From assembly GCF_025465255.1 (NCBI RefSeq), contig NZ_JAODNI010000244.1, positions 1 to 64,000 on the forward strand: 64,000 nucleotides of DNA. The letters are read 5' to 3'. Below are positions 55,738-64,000 of this stretch, piece after piece. The notes below the pieces were generated by a model that did not search any database, was not told the origin of the DNA, and was given only the letters and a program-made list of their open reading frames with translations. This DNA comes from Pseudonocardia sp. GTDB taxonomy: Bacteria > Actinomycetota > Actinomycetes > Mycobacteriales > Pseudonocardiaceae. The stretch's first letter is position 1. Every line of letters starts with the position of its first letter. A program made the translations under genes and the position numbers.

Positions 55738-56683
55738 GGACCACCTTCAAACGGTCGGGAGTGACGTGCGTGTACAGCTGCGTGGTTGACAGCGTAGCGT
55801 GACCAAGTAACTCCTGTACGTAACGAAGGTCGGCGCCCCCGTCCAGCAGATGGGTTGCGGCCGCATGGCGCAGACCGTGCGGGCCGATGTCCGGCGCGCC
55901 CGGGACGGCGGCCACCGCACGATGGACGACGCCTCGCGCGACCCGCGGGTCCAAGCGGCGCCCGCGGACCCCGAGCAGCAGTGCGGGCGGGGAGTCCGGA
56001 CGGGCCAGCACCGGCCTGCCCTCGGCGAGCCACCGGCACAGCGCGGTCGACGCCGGGGCCCCGTAGACGACCGTCCGTTCCTTGTTCCCCTTGCCGAGCA
56101 CCCGCACCGTGCGCCGACCGTCGTCGACGTCGTCCACGTCCAGGCCGCAGAGCTCGCCGATCCGCACCCCGGTCGCGTACAGCAGCTCCAGCAGCAGCAG
56201 GTCCCGAAGGTTCTGCGGATCGCCCTCCGCCGCGCCGGAGCCCGCCGCGTCGAGGAGCTCCTCGGCCTGGTCCGCGCGCAGCACCTCCGGCAGCGTGCGG
56301 TGCGGCCGCGGCGACGTCAGCCGCGCCCCGGGGTCCGTCGCGAGCAGGCCGCCCCGGGCGAGCCAGGCGGTGAAGGTCCGCGCGGCCGCGGCGCGACGGG
56401 CCAGGGTCGAGCGGCCGAGTCCCGCGCCGTGTGCCGCGGAGAGCCATTCCCGCAGGTGCGCGAGATCGAGCGAGGCCAGCGAGGGCATCCCGGCGAGCAG
56501 CCCGGTGAGGTCCGCGCGATAGGCCCGGACGGTGTTCGCCGAGCGCCCGCGTTCGAGCTCCAGGTGACGCAGGAATCCGGCCAGGGCCCTGGCGGTGCCC
56601 GGAGCGAGCGCGCCCGGGTCGGTGTCCGGGGCGGGTTCCGGCCCGGGCCCCGACCGATCCGGCGAACCCGGCTCGCGGCGCAT
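55712..56683 (-). CDS. xerC: Tyrosine recombinase XerC
   Basis: Resolves chromosome dimers at dif with XerD. The product has 323 residues. The N-terminal SAM-like domain has [20 protein letters not shown]; catalytic residues are in [12 protein letters not shown] (Arg), [15 protein letters not shown] (His, Arg), [16 protein letters not shown] (His, Tyr). ATG 56683 gives a usual length plus a 30-residue Pro-rich start. It overlaps whiG by 26 bases. Confidence 0.96.
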   Translation of the reverse strand: MRREPGSPDRSGPGPEPAPDTDPGALAPGTARALAGFLRHLELERGRSANTVRAYRADLTGLLAGMPSLASLDLAHLREWLSAAHGAGLGRSTLARRAAAARTFTAWLARGGLLATDPGARLTSPRPHRTLPEVLRADQAEELLDAAGSGAAEGDPQNLRDLLLLELLYATGVRIGELCGLDVDDVDDGRRTVRVLGKGNKERTVVYGAPASTALCRWLAEGRPVLARPDSPPALLLGVRGRRLDPRVARGVVHRAVAAVPGAPDIGPHGLRHAAATHLLDGGADLRYVQELLGHATLSTTQLYTHVTPDRLKVVHEQAHPRA

Positions 56684-56803
56684 CCGCCGACAGTCCTGGC
56701 GTCGCGCCCACAGGTCAAGCGCGCCACGCGGGCAGGGGCCGATCCGCCTGCCGCGTTCGCCACGGTGCCGCCGGTTCCGAAGCATCAGGGGACGCCACCC
56801 GGG

Positions 56804-57952
56804 TCAGGCCGGTTGCTCGTCCGGCTTCGGTGCCGGCCGCTGCCACCTCCCCTCCCGGTGCTCGACGAGTCCCCGTCCCTCCAGCTCGATCAGCGCGGAC
56901 CGCACGGCGCCCACCGGTACCCCGGCCTCGACGGCCAGCCAGCCCGTGTCACGGGCGGCGCGCGGGGGCAGGGCGTCGTGCACGAGCGCCTGGACGGGAT
57001 CGAGGCCGTCCGTGGGCCGCCGCGGGCGTTCGGGCTCCGCCGCGAGATCGATCCCGAGCCGTCCGGTGGCCTCCCGCACCTCCTCGGCGCGGGTGACGAG
57101 CAGGGCGCCGTCGCGGATGAGCTCGTGGCACCCCACCGAGCCCGCCGACGTGACCGGTCCGGGGACCGCCATCACGAGGCGGCCGAGGGCACGGGCGTCG
57201 AACGCCGTGCGCTGGGCTCCGCTGCGCCGCGCCGCCTCGACGACGACGGTCCCGGCGGTCAGGCCCGCGATGAGCCGGTTCCGGACGAGGAAGCGGTGCC
57301 GGGCCGGGACGGCGCCGGGCGGGTACTCGGACACCACGAGACCGGTCCGGGAGACCCGCTCGATCAGCGCGGCGTGCGACGCCGGGTAGGCGCGGTCCGG
57401 TCCACAGGCCAGCACCGCGACCGTGGGGCCACCGACGGACAGTGCGCCGCGGTGGGCGGCGCCGTCGATGCCGATCGCCGCCCCGGAGACGACGGTCTGC
57501 CCGCCATCGGCCAGGGCCGCCCCGAGGTCCGCGGCGACGTGCGTGCCGTACCCGGTCGCCGCCCGGGCACCGACGATCGCGACGGCCCGGTCGCACAGCT
57601 CCGCGAGGTCCCCGCTCCCCCGGGCCCACAGCGCGAGCGGTGGGGCGAGCTCCTTGGTCCCGGCGACGGCGAACGCGGAGAACGGCCAGTGCGGCCACTC
57701 CGAGCTCTCGGGGACCACGAGCCGGACGCCCGCCGCCGCGGCGGCCGCCAGGTCGTCGTCGGCGAGGTCGGTGGAGCGCCGGGCGCGGGTCTGCGTCGCC
57801 ACCGCTACGGGGACGTCCCCACGTCGGATCGCGTCCGCGGCGGCGACCGGCCCCAGCTGCTCGACCAGCAGCCCGGTCTCCTTCGCCGGCGGTTCCGCCA
57901 CCCGCAGCAGGTAGGCGCGGGCTCGGAGAACCTCCCTGTCCACCCCGCTCAC
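56804..57952 (-). CDS. dprA: DNA processing protein DprA (DNA-protecting protein)
   Basis: DprA binds incoming single-stranded DNA and loads RecA. The 382-residue product has an N-terminal helical part, the Rossmann-like DprA core (VAIVGARAATGYGTHVAADL, VSGAAIGIDGAAHRGAL, FLVRNRLIAGLTAGTVVVEA) and a C-terminal winged helix (GAVRSALIELEGRGLVEHRE). GTG 57952 overlaps the comM stop (GTGA). Confidence 0.95.
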   Translation of the reverse strand: MSGVDREVLRARAYLLRVAEPPAKETGLLVEQLGPVAAADAIRRGDVPVAVATQTRARRSTDLADDDLAAAAAAGVRLVVPESSEWPHWPFSAFAVAGTKELAPPLALWARGSGDLAELCDRAVAIVGARAATGYGTHVAADLGAALADGGQTVVSGAAIGIDGAAHRGALSVGGPTVAVLACGPDRAYPASHAALIERVSRTGLVVSEYPPGAVPARHRFLVRNRLIAGLTAGTVVVEAARRSGAQRTAFDARALGRLVMAVPGPVTSAGSVGCHELIRDGALLVTRAEEVREATGRLGIDLAAEPERPRRPTDGLDPVQALVHDALPPRAARDTGWLAVEAGVPVGAVRSALIELEGRGLVEHREGRWQRPAPKPDEQPA

Positions 57953-59460
57953 GTCGTCCTCCGATCGCGGTAGTAGAGCGCGTTGTCGACCATGTCCCGG
58001 TCCGGGCGCGCGGCCCCGGCCAGATCGCCCAGGGTCCACGCGACCCGGAGCGCGCGATCCGCGCCCCGGGCGGACAGCTCGCCAGCTCGCATCCGTTCCT
58101 CCAGCGGTCTGATCACGGCGCGCGGCAGCGCGAACGCGGTGCGCAGCGCCGGCCCGGGGACCTCGGCGTTCGTCCGCCAGCCGTGCTCGGCCCAGCGCTC
58201 CGCGGCGGCGTCCCGGGCGGCCAGCACGCGTTTCCGGACGACCTCGGTGCTCTCGGCCGTCTCGTCCGTTCCGCCCAGCGCGGTGACCGGCAGCATCCGC
58301 GCGCGCAGGTCCACCCGGTCCAGCAGTGGGCCGGACAGCCTCCCCAGATAGCGGCGCCGGACGGCCGACGAGCACACGCAGTCCCGGTCGTTCGCGGGGG
58401 CGCACGGGCAGGGGTTGGCCGCGAGGACGAGCTGGAAGCGCGCCGGGTAGCTGACGGTCCCCTCGGCGCGGGCCAGCCGGACCTCGCCCTCCTCCAGCGG
58501 GGTCCGCAACGAGTCCAGGACGTGCGCGCCGAACTCGACGCACTCGTCGAGGAAGAGCACGCCGCGGTGGGCCATCGAGACGGCGCCCGGTCTCGCGATG
58601 CCGCTCCCGCCGCCGAGCAGCGCGGCCATCGAGCTGGAGTGGTGCGGGGCCACGAACGGCGCCACGGTGCTCAGCGGCCCGGCCGGCGGGAGGTTCCCGG
58701 CCACCGAACGGACGGCCGCGAGCTGCAGCGCGTCGTCCCGGGAGAGTTCGGGGAGCAGCCCGACGATGCGCTGCGCGAGCATGGTCTTGCCGGTCCCGGG
58801 CGGTCCGACCAGCAGCAGGTGATGGCCGCCCGCGGCCGCCACCTCCAGCGCGTGGCGGGCGTCCGGCTGGCCCACGACCTCCGCGAGCTCCGGGACCGCG
58901 GCCCCCGGCTCGCCGATCACCGGGCCCGGGCGGTCCAGCGGACCGTCCCCGGCGAGCCAGGTGAGCACGTCGGCGAGCGTCCCGGCCCCGAACACGTCGA
59001 GCCCGTCGACGAGGCCTGCCTCGGCCAGCGCCACCTCCGGCACCACCACGCGCCGCAGTCCGGCCGCCCGGGCCGCGAGCAGGCACGGCAGCACACCGCG
59101 GACCTGCCGGATCCGGCCGTCCAGGGCAAGCTCCCCGAGCAGCACCGTGCCGGCCAACCGCCCGCGGTCCACCACGCCCGCGGCGGCGAGGACCGCGCAG
59201 GCGAGAGCCAGGTCGAACCCGGAGCCGGTCTTGCGCAGGGTCGCCGGGGAGAGCGCGAGGAGGATCCGCTCGTTGGGCCACTGCCGACCGGAGTTGACCA
59301 CCGCGGACCGCACCCGGTCCTTCGACTCCTGCAGCGCGGCGTCCGGCAGGCCGACCAGGTGCACCCCGGGCATCCCGCCGCCGATCGCGGCCTCGATCTC
59401 CACCGGGACGCCCTCGACGCCACGTAGCGCGACCGACCAGACCCGGGCCAGCGCGGCCAT
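57949..59460 (-). CDS. comM: YifB/ComM-type AAA+ ATPase (magnesium-chelatase-like)
   Basis: A hexameric helicase-like ATPase related to ComM, which helps branch migration in natural transformation. It has the N-terminal Lon-protease-like domain (EAAIGGGMPGVHLVGLPDA), Walker A LLVGPPGTGKTMLAQRI, Walker B GVLFLDECVEF and a zinc-like Cys cluster NPCPCAPANDRDCVCS. The product has 503 residues. ATG 59460 shares one base with the yraN stop. The yraN-comM-dprA set is conserved. Confidence 0.96.
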   Translation of the reverse strand: MAALARVWSVALRGVEGVPVEIEAAIGGGMPGVHLVGLPDAALQESKDRVRSAVVNSGRQWPNERILLALSPATLRKTGSGFDLALACAVLAAAGVVDRGRLAGTVLLGELALDGRIRQVRGVLPCLLAARAAGLRRVVVPEVALAEAGLVDGLDVFGAGTLADVLTWLAGDGPLDRPGPVIGEPGAAVPELAEVVGQPDARHALEVAAAGGHHLLLVGPPGTGKTMLAQRIVGLLPELSRDDALQLAAVRSVAGNLPPAGPLSTVAPFVAPHHSSSMAALLGGGSGIARPGAVSMAHRGVLFLDECVEFGAHVLDSLRTPLEEGEVRLARAEGTVSYPARFQLVLAANPCPCAPANDRDCVCSSAVRRRYLGRLSGPLLDRVDLRARMLPVTALGGTDETAESTEVVRKRVLAARDAAAERWAEHGWRTNAEVPGPALRTAFALPRAVIRPLEERMRAGELSARGADRALRVAWTLGDLAGAARPDRDMVDNALYYRDRRTT

Positions 59461-59816
59461 CAGAACGCCGCCTCGTAGTGCTTCAGCGTGACCGGCCGGT
59501 CCGGCGGCATGAGCACCGCGACGACGTCGAACCGGATCTCGCACCAACCGACGTGGTGCTCGGCGAGCCAGGCCCGGGTGACCCGCCGGATCGTCGCGGC
59601 CTTCTTCTCCGTCACCGCCTCGGCGGGTTCGCCGTACCGCGTGCCGGAGCGGGTCTTGATCTCGCAGACCACCAGCCGTGCGCGGTCCGTCGCGACCACG
59701 TCGAGCTCCCCGTCCCGGCAGCGCCAGTTGCGGGACAGCACGACCAGGCCGCGGTTCTGCAGGTACTCGACCGCGACGTCCTCGCCGCGGCGGCCCAGTT
59801 CGTCCTTGGCTGCCAT
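59460..59816 (-). CDS. yraN: YraN/UPF0102 family endonuclease-like protein
   Basis: A 118-residue protein of the UPF0102 family with a Holliday-junction-resolvase fold. Motifs: GRRGEDVAVEYLQNRGLVVL, RCRDGELDVVATD and VCEIKTRSGTRYGEP, which hold the acidic residues and Lys of the nuclease site. The true role is unknown. ATG 59816 was chosen over 59825. Confidence 0.95.
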   Translation of the reverse strand: MAAKDELGRRGEDVAVEYLQNRGLVVLSRNWRCRDGELDVVATDRARLVVCEIKTRSGTRYGEPAEAVTEKKAATIRRVTRAWLAEHHVGWCEIRFDVVAVLMPPDRPVTLKHYEAAF

Positions 59817-59951
59817 GCGGTCCACGATCGCGTGGACCGCGGGGCCGCCCGGGGTGAATCGAGAATCTGTGGATGACCGGAGGCCGTTGGGGACAACTCG
59901 CCCGGGATCAGCGCGGAGCCATCGGGACCGTCGGGGCCGTGGTGTAGGGCG

Positions 59952-60271
59952 TCAGCGCCCGAACTGCTCGTCCTCCGGCAGCCGCAGATCCGGCTTGTCC
60001 AGCTCCTCGATGTTCACGTCCTTGAACGTGAGCACCCGGACGTTCTTCACGAACCGCGCGGGCCGGTACATGTCCCACACCCACGCGTCGGACATCCGGA
60101 CCTCGAAGTAGATCTCGCCGTCCGCGTTGCGCGGGGCGACGTCCACCGAGTTGGCCAGGTAGAAGCGGCGCTCCGTCTCCACGATGTAGGAGAACTGCGA
60201 CACGATGTCGCGGTACTCCTTGTAGAGCGTGAGCTCCATCTCGGTCTCGTACTTCTCGAGATCCTCGGCGC

Positions 60272-60275
<4 letters not shown>
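59952..60275 (-). CDS. DUF2469 family protein
   Basis: A 107-residue acidic protein found only in actinobacteria, always near rnh[21 protein letters not shown] and [20 protein letters not shown] are the family pattern. The function is unknown. GTG 60275 overlaps the rnhB stop. The 135 bases between it and yraN hold nothing I recognise. Confidence 0.95.
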
Positions 60276-61105
<830 letters not shown>

Positions 61106-61139
61106 GCGAGGGCGCGCGACCACGGAGTGACCGTACGGG

Positions 61140-62939
61140 TCAGGACCCGCCCCGACGGAACCGGGACCGACGGCGTCGCGTGGACGGCAGGAACTCCTCG
61201 ACGTGCTGGTCGAAGCGGATGCGTCGGCGGCGCAGCAGCCCGAACGGCAGCGCACCGGCCACGCCCAGCGCCAGCGGCGCGCCCTGCGGGAGGCTGTCGC
61301 CGAGGCCGACCGCCTGGCTCTGCTGCGGGTTCGTCGCATCGATCCAGCCGAAACGGCCGATCGGCAGCACCTTGAGCCGGGCCTTGCCGATGACGTTGGC
61401 GACCGGGATGGGGCCGTGGCCGTCGATCCGGGAGTCCGAGGAGTTGTTGCGGCTGTCGCCCATGACCCAGAGTTCCCCGTCCGGCACCGTGATCGGCCCG
61501 AACGGGATCTGCCGGGCCGGTCCCGCGGCGGGCAGGTAGTAGATGTAGGGCTCGTCGAGCGGCTCGCCGTCGACCATGACGCGGTTCCGCGAGTCGCAGC
61601 AGGCGACGGTCTGGCCGCCGACGGCGATGACGCGCTTGACGAAGTCCTTCTCGTCCGGCGGGGCGAGGCCGATCAGCGATCCGATCTCCTGGCCGACCTG
61701 CGCGATCGTGCTGGAGGGCGGGGCCACGCTGAACTCGGTGTTGCTCCAGCTGTCCGGGCCGCGGAACACGACGACGTCCCCGGGCTGAGGATCCCCGAAG
61801 CGGAAGGTGACCTTGTCCACGAGCACGCGGTCGTTGTTGCATCCGGTGCAGCCGTGCAGCGTGGTCTCCATCGAGCCCGACGGGATCACGTAGACCTTCG
61901 CCAGGAACGTCTGGATCAGGAAGGTCAGGACCAGCGCCACCACGATGAGCAGCGGCAGTTCCTTCCAGAACGTGGGCCGCCGCCGGCGTCCGGTGCGGGG
62001 CTTCTTCCCGCCGGGGCGCTGGGTGGCGAGGTAGGACGCCGCGGGCTTGCCGGCGGACGAGGCGCCGGCGCGCCGGCGATGCCGGCCGGGGATGCCGTCG
62101 GGGTCCGCGTCGTCGCCGGGAGCGGCCTCGGGGGCGAGGTCGCCGGGAGCGTCGTCCGGGACGGGCAGGTCCTGCGGAGCCGGATCGTGCGGGCGGACGA
62201 GGTCGTTCGGGATGGCCTCGGTCTCGGCGGTGTCGGTCGCGGCGGGGATGACCTCGGTGGGGCCGGTGTCCTCGTGCTCCGGCGGTCCGGCGGGGGCCCA
62301 CTGCCGGGGCGCGACGTTCCGCGGGTCGCCCTGCGGGCGAGCGGGGTCCGGGCCGCGGGGCGGGCGCCCGTCCGGGTCCTGGCGCCCCGGGACCGGCCGG
62401 CCGGCGAACCCGCCGGTGAGGAACTCCTCGGTGGGCTGCTCGTCCCGGTGGTTCTCGACGGAGCGATGATGCTCGGCGGGCCGGCCGCTGCGGCGCGCCT
62501 CGACCGGGTCGAAGCCGACGGCCTCGGCCATCCCGAGCCAGACGCCGTTGACCCAGCCAGCGGATCCGGCGGCGGGCGCAGCGTCCGCGCGCTGCCCTCC
62601 CGACGACGGGCCGCCGGAGCCCCCCGAGGGGGGCCGGTTCGGCCCGGGCTGGTCACGGGTGTCGGCCCGGCGCATCACGCCGAGCCGCTCCGCGGACGGG
62701 GAGTCCGACTCCGCACCCCAGGCGCGTCCGTAGACGGGAGACTCTCCCCCGGACCGGCTCTCGAGGCCGTCCGGGAGGGCGCCGCCCCAGCCGCGGCCGC
62801 GACCGCCGTCGTCCTCGGACTCGCCGACGTCCGGACCACGCCACCCGTCGGGTGGGGTCTGCGTCCGCGCGGGCGAATCCGCGGGCGCGTACCGCCGCGG
62901 TTGCGCGCGGCGGTCGTCGGGGAGCTCGGGGAACGCCAC
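61140..62939 (-). CDS. lepB: Signal peptidase I with long cytosolic N-terminal region
   Basis: Cleaves signal peptides of exported proteins. The membrane segment is [20 protein letters not shown] (about residues 330-350); the catalytic Ser is in [12 protein letters not shown], the Lys in [10 protein letters not shown], and [17 protein letters not shown] is the final box. Unusually, about 325 residues precede the membrane segment, rich in Pro, Gly, Asp and Arg and apparently disordered. Two Cys pairs (CTGCNN and ACCDSR) lie in the external part. The start ATG 62939 is the furthest possible; a shorter start such as ATG 62676 cannot be excluded. Confidence 0.95.
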   Translation of the reverse strand: MAFPELPDDRRAQPRRYAPADSPARTQTPPDGWRGPDVGESEDDGGRGRGWGGALPDGLESRSGGESPVYGRAWGAESDSPSAERLGVMRRADTRDQPGPNRPPSGGSGGPSSGGQRADAAPAAGSAGWVNGVWLGMAEAVGFDPVEARRSGRPAEHHRSVENHRDEQPTEEFLTGGFAGRPVPGRQDPDGRPPRGPDPARPQGDPRNVAPRQWAPAGPPEHEDTGPTEVIPAATDTAETEAIPNDLVRPHDPAPQDLPVPDDAPGDLAPEAAPGDDADPDGIPGRHRRRAGASSAGKPAASYLATQRPGGKKPRTGRRRRPTFWKELPLLIVVALVLTFLIQTFLAKVYVIPSGSMETTLHGCTGCNNDRVLVDKVTFRFGDPQPGDVVVFRGPDSWSNTEFSVAPPSSTIAQVGQEIGSLIGLAPPDEKDFVKRVIAVGGQTVACCDSRNRVMVDGEPLDEPYIYYLPAAGPARQIPFGPITVPDGELWVMGDSRNNSSDSRIDGHGPIPVANVIGKARLKVLPIGRFGWIDATNPQQSQAVGLGDSLPQGAPLALGVAGALPFGLLRRRRIRFDQHVEEFLPSTRRRRSRFRRGGS

Positions 62940-62983
62940 GGTGTCGAGGCTACGGCAACCGGGGTGACCGGTCCGGGTGACGC

Positions 62984-63343
62984 TCAGGAAGTGGTGGTCG
63001 TCTCGCGCTTCTCCTTGATCTTCGCGGCCTTGCCGCGCAGGTCACGGAGGTAGTAGAGCTTGGCGCGGCGCACGTCGCCCCGGGTGAAGATCTCGATCTT
63101 GTCGATGTTCGGCGAGTGCACCGGGAAGGTGCGCTCCACGCCGACGCCGAACGACACCTTGCGGACCGTGAAGGTCTCACGGGCGCCGGCGCCGTGGCGG
63201 CGGATGACGACGCCCTGGAACACCTGGACACGAGAGCGGCTGCCCTCGATGACCTTCACGTGCACCTTGAGCGTGTCCCCCGGCCGGAAGGCGGGGATGT
63301 CGGAGCGCAGCATCTGTGCGTCCAGGTCGTCCAGGGTGTTCAT
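62984..63343 (-). CDS. rplS: Large ribosomal subunit protein L19
   Basis: L19 sits at the 30S-50S interface. The 119-residue product has [35 protein letters not shown] and [20 protein letters not shown], which are the family signature. It lies between trmD and lepB, as in most actinobacteria. Confidence 0.98.
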   Translation of the reverse strand: MNTLDDLDAQMLRSDIPAFRPGDTLKVHVKVIEGSRSRVQVFQGVVIRRHGAGARETFTVRKVSFGVGVERTFPVHSPNIDKIEIFTRGDVRRAKLYYLRDLRGKAAKIKEKRETTTTS

Positions 63344-63516
63344 CGCGCAGGTCCGTCCTCGTCTGAAACTCTCGTGCAGCGGTCGTGTGGGGTGGCCGCA
63401 CCGGCTCGATCTCGATGGGGCCGGGGGCGCCCGACAGGGCCCGACAACCATGGCGTCGGGCGCTGGCAACCCGTCCATAGTGCCAGACGGGTTCGGGCAG
63501 GGTGAAATCGGTGGGG

Positions 63517-64000
63517 TCAGGAGCCCTCGGCGGCCTCCCTGAGCTGGGCGAGGAGCGCCCGGTCCTTCTTGTCGAGGGCGTCGGCGGGCAACGCGTCGAG
63601 CAGGTCCGGCCGGCGCGCGGCCGTTCGTTCCAGGGCCCGGTCCCGCCGCCAGCGCGCGATCGCGGCGTGGTTGCCGCTGCGCAGCACGTCCGGGACGTCG
63701 TGGCCGCGCCAGCTCTCCGGACGCGTGTACGCGGGGCCCTCGAGCAGCCCGTCGGAGAAGGAGTCCTCCGCGGCCGAGCGCGGATTGCCGAGCACGCCGG
63801 GTAGCAGGCGCACCACCGCCTCGACCATCGTCAACACCGCCACCTCGCCGCCGACCAGCACGTAGTCCCCGATGCTGACCTCGTCGACGGGCATGCGTTC
63901 CGCGTAGTGGTCGACGACGCGCTGGTCGATCCCCTCGTAGCGGCCGCAGGCGAAGACGAGGCGCTCCTCCCCCGCCCACGCGTGCGCGGTGGCCTGGGTG
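63517..64000 (-). CDS. trmD: tRNA (guanine-N1)-methyltransferase, C-terminal part (partial)
   Basis: TrmD makes m1G37 in tRNAs with SAM. Only the last 160 residues are present; the start is beyond the right edge. [20 protein letters not shown] and [20 protein letters not shown] form the trefoil-knot SAM site, and [19 protein letters not shown] is the C-terminal signature. The gap to rplS is 173 bases with no feature recognised. Confidence 0.97.
   Translation of the reverse strand, partial: TQATAHAWAGEERLVFACGRYEGIDQRVVDHYAERMPVDEVSIGDYVLVGGEVAVLTMVEAVVRLLPGVLGNPRSAAEDSFSDGLLEGPAYTRPESWRGHDVPDVLRSGNHAAIARWRRDRALERTAARRPDLLDALPADALDKKDRALLAQLREAAEGS

Overview
The window is very GC-rich and its gene content and gene order are those of an actinobacterium. 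Mycothione reductase, a WhiG-type sigma factor, DUF3054/DUF2469/DUF2631/DUF4439 families, abundant GTG starts and a RRHVDLxR-type Cys leader peptide all fit. The protein flavour suggests Pseudonocardiaceae, probably a Pseudonocardia relative; this genus call is inference from recalled similarity, not a search.

Most of the minus strand is the conserved actinobacterial housekeeping backbone. Read from the right end to the left it runs: trmD (partial), rplS, lepB, rnhB, DUF2469, yraN, comM, dprA, xerC, whiG; then rpsB, tsf, pyrH, frr, cdsA and a methyltransferase; then rlmN; then dxr, rip1 (site-2 protease), a HAD phosphatase and ispG; then a DUF4081/GNAT gene, a penicillin-binding protein, DUF3054 and map; then metY-metX, proS, fprA; and finally rimP, nusA, ylxR and the start of infB. 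Many neighbours overlap by 4 bases (ATGA/GTGA), so these are tightly coupled operons for translation, cell-envelope synthesis, isoprenoid synthesis and DNA processing.

Accessory genes interrupt the backbone. 2.9-8.6 kb holds a Tat lipoprotein/DUF4439 pair, YjbQ, a Pro-rich anchored protein and a Ser/Thr kinase with an external domain. 15.3-21.1 kb holds yaaA, a RIO kinase, a DEAD-box helicase with a long leader and mycothione reductase. 29.4-31.3 kb holds a two-gene deoxysugar-epimerase/SAF-oxidoreductase operon. 37.0-40.2 kb is a DNA-repair group (LigD-type polymerase, Mug-type glycosylase, a winged-helix protein, LigC-type ligase). 40.3-45.9 kb is a complete LacI-controlled sugar/polyol ABC importer.

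Two areas show decay. At 21.2-25.3 kb four consecutive plus-strand loci are damaged: a frameshifted fatty-acid desaturase, a twice-frameshifted DUF559/AbiEi-like gene, a frameshifted hydrolase, and a chimeric ORF joining an FAD oxidoreductase start to a peroxiredoxin end. At 10.0-10.2 kb there is a short remnant of an intradiol-dioxygenase-like gene.

The intergenic regions carry unlisted structure: two families of dispersed palindromes (31302/45936 and 10218/33524), an 84-bp inverted repeat at 27361, strong hairpins at 16787, 53351-53403 and 54607, an iron-regulator-like box upstream of fprA, and a 24-residue Cys-containing leader peptide upstream of metY-metX. No tRNA, rRNA, CRISPR array, insertion sequence or prophage was seen.
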